A stretch of 64,000 nt of DNA from Adiantum capillus-veneris (taxonomy: Eukaryota; Streptophyta; Polypodiopsida; Polypodiales; Pteridaceae), in contig CM043962.1 in NCBI GenBank assembly GCA_014529385.2, positions 130,273,074 to 130,337,073 of the forward strand, written 5' to 3'. The notes beneath the pieces are model-generated. The model ran no database searches, was not told the origin of the DNA, and saw only the letters and a list, made by a program, of their open reading frames with translations. A program made the translations under genes and the position numbers. Positions 30,808-40,287 of the stretch are shown one piece after another (position 1 is the stretch's first letter; every line of letters starts with the position of its first letter).

Positions 30808-32036
30808 ACAAAAAGTCCCTGAGAAATCTTTCCCCAAACTCAATCTCATGAGTGCAAAGCAAGCCGAGCGGGCTCTCAAGAAAAGAGCTCAGGTTCACCT
30901 CTGCATCATGCAAATAAAGGAATAGCCCACAGCAAGACTCAACTCCATCACCCTCGAACAGGCCAAAGTTGGTGATCCCTCACTTACCCCCATTCTCCAG
31001 AAGTACAAAGATGTCATGCCCCCAGAACTTCCCCCCGGTCTACCCCCTCCCCGTCAAATTCAACACGAAATTAATCTCATCCCAGGGAGTACACCCCCGG
31101 CCAAGGCCCCCTATCGCATGAATGACACGGAGCTAAAAGAACTCAAGCAGCAACTCCAGGAATTAGAGAATCAAGGATTCATCCGGCCCAGCACCTCTCC
31201 TTTTCGGGCCCCAGTCTTGTTTGTCAAGAAGAAAGATGGCTCGATGAGACTATGCATGGATTATCGGGCCCTCAACAAAATCACTATCAAAAACAAATAC
31301 CGAGTTCCCCTCATGGAAGACCTCATGGACAGACTACAGGGTGCCAAGTACTTCACTTGCATCGACCTCCGCTCAGGCTATCACCAAGTCCGCATTTCCC
31401 CTAAAGACATCGCGAAGACCACCTTCCGCACACGCTACGGCTCCTAGGAATGGCTTGTCCTGGGTTTCGGTCTCACTGGCGGTTCTGGCACTTTTTGCCG
31501 AGTAATACAGCTTCTGCGAAATGATTGATGATTTTCTCATCACTTACATTGATGACCTCCTCATCTACAGCACAACCTTAGAAGATCACCAAAAGCATGT
31601 CGCGGCAGTACTCCAACGCCTCCGTGAACACCAACTTTATGCCAAGCTGGAAAAATGTGAGTTTGCTGTCCAAAGCATCGAGTTCCTCGGTTTCATCGTC
31701 ACGTCATAGGGCATAATGGTGGATCCCAAGAAAGTCGACGCCGTCATCAGATGGGCTCCCCTGACATCCATCAAAGAAGTCCGAGAGTTTGTGGGTTTCT
31801 GTCAGTACACACGCCGCTTCATCCGCGACTTCAACAAGATTGCTGCACCACTTACAGAGATAACCAAAGGCCACAAACCCTTTCAGTGGACCTCTAGAGA
31901 AGAAGCAGCTTTTGAGAACTTGAAGATAGCCATGTGTGGTGCCCCCGTCCTCCGACTACCCGACTTCACTAAGCCATTTGAAGTTCATCCGATGGTGCCA
32001 TTGGTGGTATTCTCATGCAAGAGAATCAACCCATAG
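30808..32036 (+). pseudogene. pol: Reverse transcriptase of 6.0-kb chromovirus
   Basis: Lead-in [19 protein letters not shown], then [61 protein letters not shown] and TRYGS followed by TAG at 31445-31447. The palm continues with altered GLT.GSGTF text, a short deletion or frameshift near 31520, the intact catalytic TYIDDLLIYS (about 31547), LEKCEFAVQSIEFLGFIV, TAG at 31707, then VDPKKVDAV and FVGFCQYTRRFIRDF. RT copies element RNA; this copy is broken in three places. Confidence 0.9.
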
Positions 32037-32400
32037 CATATGAATCCCACAAATTCACAGATGTAGAGAGAAGATGGACCACACATGAGAAGGAAATGCT
32101 CGTTGTCGTCCACTGCCTCCGAAAGTGGCGACACTATGTCCAAGACAAGCACACAAAAGTCTACACAGATAACATCTCCCTCAAGTACTTCCAAACACAA
32201 CCCAAAATAACCCCCAAGCAAGCCAGGTGGCAAGATACACTTGCAGAATACGACATTGAGATCATCCACAAACCTGGTACCACAAATGTCATGCCCGATG
32301 CCCTCAGTCGAAGACCCACCCTCACAGCCATCTCCACTGCAACCAGCACCCTACGCCAACGCATCCTTGACTCTCAAAAAGCTGACCCGCTGTCCTCCAA
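31985..32400 (+). pseudogene. pol: RNase H of 6.0-kb chromovirus
   Basis: After a frame change near 31990: DGAIGGILMQENQPIAYES, TDVERRWTTHEKEMLVVVH, CLRKWRHYV, VYTDNISLKYF and HKPGTTNVMPDALSRR. A few bases are missing exactly where the first catalytic Asp (usual TDAS) should be, so the active site is lost. Another frame change near 32398 separates it from integrase. Confidence 0.88.
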
Positions 32401-33816
32401 ATGCTCGCTGACCACATCTCTGGCAAAGCTGCCCTGGGTCTATTCGAAGTCAAAGATAACGTCTTCTACGCGCATGGCAAAATCTACATCCCCAATGACC
32501 CAGATCTAAAGAAAGACCTCATGTGGGAAGCTCATGACTGCAAGCTAGCTGGACATGGTGGCCAGAAAAGATCTTATGAAAAACTACGTCAACACTACGT
32601 CTGGCCAAAAATGAAGGTTGACGTCATCGACTACGTGCGCACCTGCCCAACATGTCAACTGGTCAAAGCTCAAAGAGTCAAACCCGCAGGCCTCCTTCAC
32701 CCCATGCCAACACCCTCCCGTCCTTGGGACATGGTAAGTATGGACTTCATCGTCGACCTCCCCCCCTCCCACGGCCACACAACCATCATGGTGGTCGTCG
32801 ACTGCTTCACCAAACAAGCCCACTTTATACCTCCAAAGCCCCCCGTCACCGCCTACCAAGTCGCCAAACAATTCTTCGCTAAAGTCTTCAAATACCACGG
32901 CCTACCCTTAGCCATAGTTTCTGATCGCGACACCCGCTTCCTCAGTGACCTCTGGCGCGAGCTCTTCAAGCTACTAGGCACCCAGCTATGCTTCTCCTCC
33001 GCCTACCACCCCGAAACTGATGGTCAAATTGAAAGAGTCAACCAAGGCATCGAAGACTACATCTGCAGCTACGTCAAGGCCGATCAGAAGGACTGGTCCG
33101 AATACATGGACGTCCTAGAATTCCACTACAACAACTCCATCCATAGCAGCACTGGCTATACCCCATTCGAGCTCTCCATAGGTAAAGAAGTCATCACACC
33201 TCTTGCACTGGCAACCGGCGATGTGCATGCCCAGGATCTGGAATGTGAGGAGTTTCTTCAACAATGGCAAACGTGCATGCAACACGCAAAGAAAAGCCTC
33301 GAGCAAAGCAAGGTACGCATCGCCAAATACGCCAACCAAAAGCGACGGCCTGCCGAACTCTTCAAAGAAGGTGACTTGGTCCTCGTGAGCTCTCAGAACA
33401 TCACCCTCCCTCAAGGCCTCTCCCCGAAGTTCAATCACCGCTACTATGGTCCATACAAAGTGCTCCAATCCTTCAACGACATTACCTACAAGCTGGAGCT
33501 CCCAACACACATCAACATCCACAACGCCTTCCATGTAAGTTTACTCAAAATATTTGTACCGGATAACACCTATGGGCGAAGGCTCCCCGAGTATGTAAAG
33601 GATGGCCCACCACATGAGCCGGAGGCCATCCTAAAGTCGCGTTTTGGGCGCCGGGGACAACTATTCTATGTCAAATGGCGCAATCGCCCCATGAAGGAAT
33701 GCACTTGGGTACCTGAAGAAATCATGCTTCGACTCGGAAGACCCCTTGTGCTGCGCTTCTACAACATGCCAACTGAAGAGGAGGACAACACCCTAAATGA
33801 AAACCACAGAGAGTAG
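32401..33816 (+). CDS. pol: Integrase with chromodomain, intact ORF
   Basis: 471 residues. HHCC zinc finger at residues about 38-88 (HDCKLAGHGG ... CPTCQLV). Catalytic core: MDFIVDLPPS with the first Asp, VVDCFTKQAHFIP, VSDRDTRFLSDLW with the second Asp, and HPETDGQIERVN with Glu, in D,D35E spacing. GPY-type C-terminal block: KFNHRYYGPYKVL, then NIHNAFHVSLLK. The chromodomain is at residues about 400-440: PEAILKSRFGRRGQLFYVKW, then ECTWVPEE. It would integrate cDNA, and the chromodomain would direct insertion to marked chromatin. The first codons overlap the RNase H frame, so the natural N-terminus is a cleavage product of Pol. It is the only undamaged pol domain of this element. Confidence 0.95.
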   Translation: MLADHISGKAALGLFEVKDNVFYAHGKIYIPNDPDLKKDLMWEAHDCKLAGHGGQKRSYEKLRQHYVWPKMKVDVIDYVRTCPTCQLVKAQRVKPAGLLHPMPTPSRPWDMVSMDFIVDLPPSHGHTTIMVVVDCFTKQAHFIPPKPPVTAYQVAKQFFAKVFKYHGLPLAIVSDRDTRFLSDLWRELFKLLGTQLCFSSAYHPETDGQIERVNQGIEDYICSYVKADQKDWSEYMDVLEFHYNNSIHSSTGYTPFELSIGKEVITPLALATGDVHAQDLECEEFLQQWQTCMQHAKKSLEQSKVRIAKYANQKRRPAELFKEGDLVLVSSQNITLPQGLSPKFNHRYYGPYKVLQSFNDITYKLELPTHINIHNAFHVSLLKIFVPDNTYGRRLPEYVKDGPPHEPEAILKSRFGRRGQLFYVKWRNRPMKECTWVPEEIMLRLGRPLVLRFYNMPTEEEDNTLNENHRE

Positions 33817-33988
33817 TCCTCCCCCCCCCACTTTGTAACTAGCATCACCCTAGGTAGCTAGACATTTTGTTGCAACACCTAACTCCCCCCTTGTAAATAT
33901 CCGCCCCTAAAACCTCGGCATCAACTTTTGTATCGGCACCTCTCTAACCCCGGCTTGACGTGGGCGTCAAGCTCTCTCAACCCGGGGG
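33817..33988 (+). other. 3' untranslated region with hairpin
   Basis: 172 bp between the chromodomain stop and the 3' LTR. It contains a C run and a perfect hairpin CTTGACG-TGGG-CGTCAAG (33955-33972), 16 bp before the LTR. The purine tract before the LTR (CCCGGGGG) is weak. Confidence 0.75.
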
Positions 33989-34242
33989 TGTATATAAGGG
34001 AAGCCTGTGCCACTTCCCCCAACTTGCGAGCTCCGTTTTCATGCGATCTTCGCGTCCCTTGTATTCGGCACTTTTCTTTCAATAGTGATCATTCGTTTGT
34101 GTCCCTCAAGCTCGTGTCCCTCTTGCGTCCCGTTTTCAAGTTGCGTTCTTGTGTATGCGTTTGCTTGCCTGCAGGTCCCGTTTGCAACGCTGGTGAGCCG
34201 GCACGGTCCCGTTTCCCCGACGTCCTGAACGAAGGCGTCACA
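33989..34242 (+). repeat. 3' LTR of 6.0-kb chromovirus
   Basis: 254 bp, TGTATATAAGGG ... GGCGTCACA. The TATATAAGG box sits at bases 3-11 of the LTR, leaving almost no U3. Confidence 0.92.
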
Positions 34243-34343
34243 GTATCACTTGTGGAATTGTTAGATGGTCCCTCCCCCAAACTGCTAGAATGCTTTTTGT
34301 GCTTTCTAGGCTTGCTTTTTGTCACAAAATGATGATGTGGCAT
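34243..34343 (-). pseudogene. gag: gag N-terminal part, minus strand, right of insertion
   Basis: Starts with the right GTATC duplication (34243-34247). On the minus strand the open frame KSKPRKHKKHSSSLGEG, then PSNNSTSD, joins in frame with the Thr-His-Thr-Phe text left of the insertion at 28200. It is therefore the other half of the same gag-like frame, running into LTR-A copy 2. Confidence 0.7.
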
Positions 34344-35045
34344 GGGCCTCAGCCCTAAGGAGATGAAGCAGAAGAAGTTGTTCCGACTTATGGAACCCGG
34401 CTGAAGGGGCCTAAAACCTTTTTTTTAAAAAGCTAGGGCCCAAGAATTGTGCGCAAGTAGATGACGTGGAATCTATACGGACTTCTGCAAATTGCGTTGC
34501 TAACGTGGAAACTGTACGGAATGCGATTTGCGTTGGGGACTATCAAGCACCTGCTTTCGGTCTTGATGCTTTTGGAAGCATAACTTCTAATGTAATTGCT
34601 TTTGAGTTTGGCCAAGGCCTCTATAAGTGTATCGAGGGCCTCACTTTTGCTCAGTTTTGCGTGGGAACGTTGAGAGGAGGAGGACCCCTTGGACATTGTA
34701 CTTTGAGAAGCATAAGAATAAAGAAATACCGAGAAGGGGTGCCCGTCTTTAGGGCTAGTGCGTCTAGGTGCAAAACTCCGCCGTGCCGTGTCGTCTCTCC
34801 TCTTCTCTCCCTCTATTTGAAGTCCTGTTCAGTTGTTTCCAGTTTCTCTCACGTGTGTTGCTACAGTTTTGCATGGGAGCATTGAGAGGAGGACCCTCAG
34901 ACATTGTACTTTGAGAAGCATAAGAATAAAGAAATACGAAGAAGGGACGCGAGTCTTTGGGGCTAGTGCGTTTGGGTGTAGAACTGTGGGGTGTTGTGTT
35001 GTCTCTCTCTCTATTTTAAGTCTTGTTCAATTGTTTAATGTGAAA
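34320..35045 (+). repeat. LTR-A copy 2, with internal tandem duplication
   Basis: Starts TGTCACAAAATGATGATGTGG (compare copy 1 at 25766). It carries GGGCCTCAGCCCTAAGGAG, GTGCGCAAGTAGATGACG and a TATA box CTATAAGTG at 34621. The module with AATAAAGAAATAC occurs twice (34717 and 34924), because a ~210-bp segment (about 34653-34862) is repeated at 34866-35035 with small deletions. The right edge is not sharp; integrase coding begins within about 10 bp. Confidence 0.8.
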
Positions 35046-35970
35046 ACAATGTTGTGTGTTACTCAAGGATTGAGGAATAAGGTTTTGAGAGAGTGCCATA
35101 CTCCACCTTTTGTTGGGCATAGAGGCATTGAAAGCACCTTAAAAGGAGTGGAGAAATATTTCTGTTGGCCAAGGTTCAAATAGGATGTGGATGAGTTTGT
35201 TTGCAGTTGTTTGGTGTGTTAGAAGGTTAAGTTTTTGACCAACACAAGGCACCTGGTCTCCTACAACCTTTACCCATTCCTCATCGATTGTGGGAGAGTA
35301 TAGCAATGGACTTCTTTTTTTAATCTTCTAAAGACTAAGAGTGGGCATGATGACATTTGGACAGTCATTGACTGTTTTTGTAAAAAGGCTCACTTTATTC
35401 ATGTAAAAAAGACAGTTGAAGCCGACCATTTGGCTTAGTTGTTTGTCTCGTAGATTTTTAGATTACATGGTTTGCCTTAATCTATAGTATCAGATAGAGA
35501 TCCCTGCTTCACAAGTTTATTTTGGAGAGCAATTTGGGAGAATATAGGCACGGCTTAAATTCTCGTCCTCTTTTCATCCACAAACAGATGGGCAGTCGGA
35601 GATAGCCAATTCGCCCTTGGTAGAGTTTGCTTACAATAAAACAGTTCATACGTCTACGAGGAAGGCACCGGTTTAGACTATTGAAGGTGTTAGGAAGGTT
35701 CCACCCATTCTGAGCACCAAAGATAATATTTTTGAAGTAGACCAGTATACATATAATCTTGACATTGCTTTTGCCAAGGTACGGGAAGCTTTGGAGAAGT
35801 CTCAACCACGGCATAAGAAGGCAACAGACAAGCATCACCTAACTTGCAATTAAGGAAGATGATTGGGTGCTCCTCCCGTTTGAGAAGGCATGATTACGAA
35901 AACGAAGGACCTTTCCAGATACAAGAAAAGATGAATGATTCTTCAGACCAAAGTTACCAAATACTTGGAA
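35046..35970 (+). pseudogene. pol: Decayed chromovirus integrase
   Basis: HHCC finger: RNKVLRECHTPPFVGHRGIE and GVEKYFCWPRFK, then a stop at 35181 and a disrupted Cys pair. Core: WTVIDCFCKKAHFIHVKKTV, LHGLP, SIVSDRDPCFTSLFW, then frame-shifted remnants of HKQMGS and a stretch matching the GKAPF region near 35660. The wording matches the minus-strand chromovirus integrase at 47561-48697. At least eight stops or frame changes. 35970-36120 is unassigned. Confidence 0.85.
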
Positions 35971-36194
35971 GATTCACAATGCATCTGGAAGATGTGGAAC
36001 CGGATGAAAGAATGGGTGATGTATGTGGAGGTATGGGTGATGAGGTTGATGGACTTCTACTAGGTACCAAAGGTCGTCTTCTGTTATATTACTTCAGAGG
36101 GCTCAGTAGTGCGCTTTGACGCTCGACTCACCGCCTTGTATGTGTCATGCAGTGACCACCAATCCAACCAAGCTTTGGGCAAGAAAACCTTGAA

Positions 36195-36370
36195 CTGGCT
36201 GAAGACTGGTCTAGACTCTACTAGACCAGGTAAGTGACTAGACCAGGCTGGACCAGGGACGAGGAGGACTAGACCAGGGTCGAGAAGGACTAGACCAGGG
36301 ACGAGGACTGGTTGGACCAGGGCGAGAGATGACTAGGGCGAGGGAGGACTAGACCAGTTGGACCAGGCGA
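36195..36370 (+). repeat. Degenerate GACTAGACCAGGG minisatellite
   Basis: About ten imperfect units built from GACTAGACCAGG and GGACGAGGAG, 15-26 bp each. It lies just beyond the putative leader of LTR-B copy 1. Confidence 0.85.
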
Positions 36371-36489
36371 GAGGAGAACAGTGCAAGGCAAGGTAGGCAA
36401 AGCTAGATAGACCCAACTAGCTTCAAGATTTGTACCTCAGAGTGAGATTTCAGTTGAGGTCCCACCGTCATCGCCAAAATGAGAGCACC

Positions 36490-37117
36490 TGTAGCGCAGA
36501 TAGTGTATCGTGCCCTCTCTAGTGGGTGCTCCTCAGTGCAATGTGCGTGACAATCTCACTGAAAACAGACTGAAAACAGGAAACAATAGACAACAACTGA
36601 GCTCAGAGAGACACAACAACAACAATAGACCACAACAAATGACTTGACTATCTCAAAGAACTGATACAGACTCTGGCGTGGCAGCACACCCAGCTTCAGC
36701 CCAGGACTCTCACGTACAATGGGGTGTCGAGGCTCATATGTGCAGGGATGGTGAATAAGTGCTCTGTGTATAGAGTCACGCTAAATGACTACGTTGGACC
36801 ATATATGAAGATAATGATGTTAATGACCCAAAACGACTACTCATATGTACAATCATAAAGAGCCACCAACGGCTCATAAATGTCTAGTCAGCTAAATCTA
36901 TCTCCAAACTGAGTGGTGGTGGTGACCTGGCCACGATGTCCACTAGCCACCGTCGGTTCCCTGCCACGTGTCACTCCCCAGCCCAGAGGGTCCGTCTAGC
37001 GTGAACCAGACCAACTGTAACCAACTGTCCATCTGTCTGTCCTGTGAAGTGACACTGTAGCCCTACTACTACAGGTTGCCCACCACAAGACTAGTCACCG
37101 TCTCGGTGAGCAAAACA
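36490..37117 (-). repeat. LTR-B copy 1
   Basis: On the minus strand it runs TGTTTTGCTCACCGAGACGG ... CTATCTGCGCTACA (628 bp). It is followed on that strand by GGTGCTCTCATTTTGGCG (36472-36489), also present after copy 3, and therefore a possible primer-binding site; I cannot name the tRNA. It is near-identical to copies at 39082 and 39684. Confidence 0.8.
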
Positions 37118-37391
37118 CTGAAAAAATGCAAAAAGTAACCTTATGTACAATGAAAGGAGTGGTCCTGTCACCCAAGAGAAAGTGTCGTCGCCACTGCTGC
37201 ACCAGAAGTCTTGACGTCCGGGGGAGCCATCAAATCAATTGTGTAACGCTGCGGCTGCTGGACTATGTTTTGAACAAACTGGCTCCCTGTGGTTGAAGCA
37301 GCCACCTGCTGCATGGAAGCACCTGCCCTGAAGTGTACTCAAGACACCTAGTGACACAACCATGGCGGTGTGCATCAGCAACACCGTCACA

Positions 37392-37601
37392 TCAAGGAAC
37401 GCTCTGCGCCTGTGGTACCTGACCTTGAGGCCCTTGAGAAGTATAGTATTGGAATGGGGGTTGTGTGTACGATCCCAAGAATTGCTGAGAGGGACCTGCT
37501 GATGCTCCTGCATACCCTGCAAGAGTTTGGACCTGTGTCCCTGGACCAGTCCATCCGTATCCCACAGGAACCTGTGTAGACCTATTACCATACAAAAGCA
37601 T
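37392..37601 (-). CDS. Gly/Gln/Pro-rich ORF, unrecognised
   Basis: 69 residues, low complexity (YGWTGPGTQVQTLAGYAG, FLGSYTQPPFQYY). Possibly the C-terminal tail of the same original protein as the ORFs at 37650 and 38328. No family recognised. Confidence 0.35.
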   Translation of the reverse strand: MLLYGNRSTQVPVGYGWTGPGTQVQTLAGYAGASAGPSQQFLGSYTQPPFQYYTSQGPQGQVPQAQSVP

Positions 37602-37649
37602 CTCTTGAAATCCTTGTAGCTGTGCTCTTAGGTCGTCAATGATCTTTGA

Positions 37650-37922
37650 CTAAATCTTCAATGCTTGTTGTAATGCAAAAATAGTAGTATCTCGATCTGC
37701 GATGGCACTCTCGGAGACTCTCAGAGATCCCGCCATAGCTGCATATGTGGCGGAGTGACGCTGGTGCGTGGCAGCTAGCTGCTCTGTACCTAGTTCTATG
37801 GTGGCAATAGCAGCCCTTGAGTCCTGAAGTAACTTCTCAGAAAGCTGAAACAGAGAAGTAGAGTCGGGCATCCTTGAAGATTCCTCAGATGCATTGGATA
37901 TCGGAGGACGCGTAAGTGGCAC
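37650..37922 (-). CDS. Coiled-coil-like ORF, unrecognised
   Basis: 90 residues, Ala/Ser/Glu/Gln-rich with heptad-like hydrophobics (LFQLSEKLLQDSRAAIATIE, LGTEQLAATHQRHSATYAAM). Ends TAG at 37650. A coiled coil is an inference from composition. It is preceded in the same direction by a Pro/Thr-rich stretch rich in SLSTTT and PTSS-like text. Confidence 0.4.
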   Translation of the reverse strand: MPLTRPPISNASEESSRMPDSTSLFQLSEKLLQDSRAAIATIELGTEQLAATHQRHSATYAAMAGSLRVSESAIADRDTTIFALQQALKI

Positions 37923-38327
37923 AGTGGGCGAGCTAGGAGTTGGTACAACGGGTGTAGTAGGTACCTCTGAGATGGTTGTTGTAGACAGAGAGTGAGATAT
38001 GTTGACTGGAGTATGAGTGAAGATGGGAGAAGAAGGGAGAGGATCCTATAAGGGAGAAGCGGCCATCCTGTCCTGAGGAGCGGAAGTAGACACTGGCGCC
38101 GGCACAGTAGAGCGAGGGGTAGAAGTAGATGGAGTGTGACTCAGAAGATGCGTCACCCTAGTCTGCTGGCTCTCTGAAACTGGCAAGGAGAGTAAAGACT
38201 GCACTGTATCCTTTGCCACTTTTGCTTTGATCTTCTTTTTCTTGGTAACTATAGGTCAGCCTGAATACTTACAGATTTTCTTTTCCCTTTCGAGGTTCCC
38301 GGTGGATCCTCATCCACTTTGTCGGGG

Positions 38328-38969
38328 CTAACATATATATTTATGACCCATGCCAAGAGAGGTGCTGCAAAACATTTGAAGCTTAACTCCATAGATTGCA
38401 CTTGGCCACTTGGCCCAAAATCGTTTAGCCCTAGACTGTAAAGAGGTAAAGAGAATCTGGTGGAATCCACAGGGTATGGTGTGGATCAAATAATAGAGGC
38501 CGTCGTAGTGGAAGAAGATAGTGGGAAGATCACCTTTCTCTTTATCTTCTTTCGCTTCTCTAGCGAGAAAGTAATACCTGAAGATTGCCAGAAGCCGTTT
38601 GTTCCTTTCATAGTTTGGGTGATCCGAACACAGTTCTTGACATGCTTGAATTATTGCATCCTTGGACAACTTAGAAAAAGTGCGTGTAGCCGGCTTTACA
38701 GATGGAAAGCTGGTCATACCCATGGCATGGCCAAGCCTTGTAGCTTTCAACTTGTGGCCCCTTACCTTTGGAAAATCTTTTAGCAGTTGATGTATCATCT
38801 CCGTAGGAAAAGTGGTAGGTAAATCAATATCTGCCAATGCTGTGAGACCCAGAGTCTGTAGCTGAGCATTGGAAAAGACCTCGCTCCAGCCCAGGACTCT
38901 CAGGTACAATGGGGTGTTGAGGCTCAGATGTGGAGGGATGGTGAATAAGTGCTCTGTGTATAGACTCAC
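38328..38969 (-). CDS. 213-residue ORF of unknown family
   Basis: The first ~28 residues are translated LTR-B DNA (38888-38969). The novel part starts near 38887: EVFSNAQLQTLGLTALADID, then FPTEMIHQLLKDFPKVRGHK, KLSKDAIIQACQELCSDHP and LLAIFRYYFLAREAKEDKEK. The composition is protein-like, with no low complexity, but I recognise no domain. A second minus-strand frame (38249-38470) continues with SPDKVDEDPPGTSKGKRK, so a frame change near 38335 is likely. It could be a captured host gene piece or a diverged gag. Confidence 0.5.
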   Translation of the reverse strand: MSLYTEHLFTIPPHLSLNTPLYLRVLGWSEVFSNAQLQTLGLTALADIDLPTTFPTEMIHQLLKDFPKVRGHKLKATRLGHAMGMTSFPSVKPATRTFSKLSKDAIIQACQELCSDHPNYERNKRLLAIFRYYFLAREAKEDKEKGDLPTIFFHYDGLYYLIHTIPCGFHQILFTSLQSRAKRFWAKWPSAIYGVKLQMFCSTSLGMGHKYIC

Positions 38970-39051
38970 TCTAAACGACTAGGTTGGACCATATATGAAG
39001 ATGATGATGGTAATGACCCAAAATGACTACTCATATGTACAATCATAAAGA
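38888..39051 (-). repeat. LTR-B copy 2, central fragment
   Basis: Matches the middle of LTR-B (the GTACAATGGGGTGT ... CATATATGAAGATGATGATGG section repeated at 39295-39460). It is joined directly to the junction sequence of copy 3. Confidence 0.85.
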
Positions 39052-39081
39052 GCCCACCGTGATCGCCGAAATCAGAGCACC

Positions 39082-39656
39082 TGTAGCGCAGATAGTGTGT
39101 CGTGCTCTCTACAGTGGGTGCTCCTCAGTGCAATGTGCGTGACAATCTCACCCCAAACAGACTGAAAAAGGAAACAATAGACAACAACTGAGCTCACAGA
39201 GACACAACAGCAATAGTAGACCACAACAAATGACTCGACTATCTCAAAGAACTGATACAGACTCTGGCGTGGAAGCACACTCAGCTCCGGCTCAGGACTC
39301 TCATGTACAATGGGGTGTCGAGGCTCAGATGTGCAGGGATGGTGAATAAGTGCTCTGTGTATAGACTCACTCTAAACGACTACGTTGGACCATATATGAA
39401 GATGATGATGGTAATGACCCAAAATGACTACTCATATGTACAACCATAAAGAGCCACTAACGGCTCATAAATGTCCAGTCAGTTAAGTCTATCTCCAAAC
39501 TGAGTGGTGGTGGTGGTGACTTGTCCACGATGTCCACTAGACCACCGTCGATACCCTGCCACGTGTCACTCCCCAACCGAGAGGGTCCGTCTAGTGTGAA
39601 CTAGACCAACTGTAACCAACTGTAACCAACTATCCAACTGTTGTCCTGTGAAGTGA
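39082..39656 (-). repeat. LTR-B copy 3 (left palindrome arm)
   Basis: On the minus strand it ends GCGCTACA and is followed by GGTGCTCTGATTTCGGCGATC (39061-39081). Its first ~30 bp of LTR are missing. It is the reverse complement of copy 4, from which it is separated by 27 bp. Confidence 0.9.
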
Positions 39657-39683
39657 CATTGTCCACTTTTTGCAGTTTTTCAG

Positions 39684-40287
39684 TGTTTTGCTCACCGAGA
39701 CGGTGACCAGCAGGGCTACAGTGTCACTTCACAAGACATACAGTTGGACAATTGGTTACAGTTGGTCTGGTTCACACGAGACGGACCCTCTGGGCTGGGG
39801 AGTGACACGTGGCAGGGTACCAGCGGTGGTCTAGTGGACATCGTGGCCAGGTCACCACCACTACTCAGTTTGGAGATAGACTTAGCTGACTGGACATTTA
39901 TGAGCCGTTGGTGGTTGTTTATGATTGTACATATGAGTAGTCGTTTTGGGTCATTACCATCATCATCTTCATATATGGTCCAACGTAGTCGTTTAGAGTG
40001 AGTCTATACACAGAGCACTTATTCACCATCCCTGCACATCTGAGCCTCGACACCCCATTGTACGTGAGAGTCCTGGGCTGGAGCTGAGTGTGCTGCCATG
40101 CAAGAGTATGTATCAGTTCTTTGAGATAGTCGAGTCATTTGTTGTGGTCTACTGTTGCTGTTGTGTCTCTGTGAGCTCAGTTGTTGTCTATTGTTTCCTG
40201 TTTTCAATCTGTTTTGAGTGAGATTGTCACGCACATTGCATTGAGGAGCACCCACTGTAGAGAGCACGACACACTATTTGCGCTACA
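39684..40287 (+). repeat. LTR-B copy 4 (right palindrome arm)
   Basis: TGTTTTGCTCACCGAGACGG ... TTTGCGCTACA, 604 bp, plus strand. Unlike copies 1 and 3 it is not followed by the GGTGCTCT junction sequence, so it is a 3'-type or solo LTR. Confidence 0.9.

Larger units (their letters stand above)
28201..34242 (+). mobile_element. 6.0-kb chromovirus with very short LTRs
   Basis: LTRs of 250-254 bp, about 95% identical (about 13 differences), a tRNA-Met primer-binding site, gag, protease, RT, RNase H, integrase and a C-terminal chromodomain, with GTATC target duplication. It sits inside the minus-strand gag of an older element. Lesions: stops at 29209, 30100, 31445 and 31707, and frame changes at the C run (30744), near 31520, near 31990 and near 32398. 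The integrase-chromodomain ORF is intact. Confidence 0.95.
37118..38887 (-). mobile_element. Internal segment of an LTR-B element with unknown ORFs
   Basis: Lies between LTR-B copies 1 and 2/3. No gag, RT or integrase motif is visible on either strand. It carries the minus-strand ORFs listed separately and Pro/Ser/Thr-rich stretches between them. This fits a non-autonomous LTR element with foreign or very diverged coding content. Confidence 0.6.
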
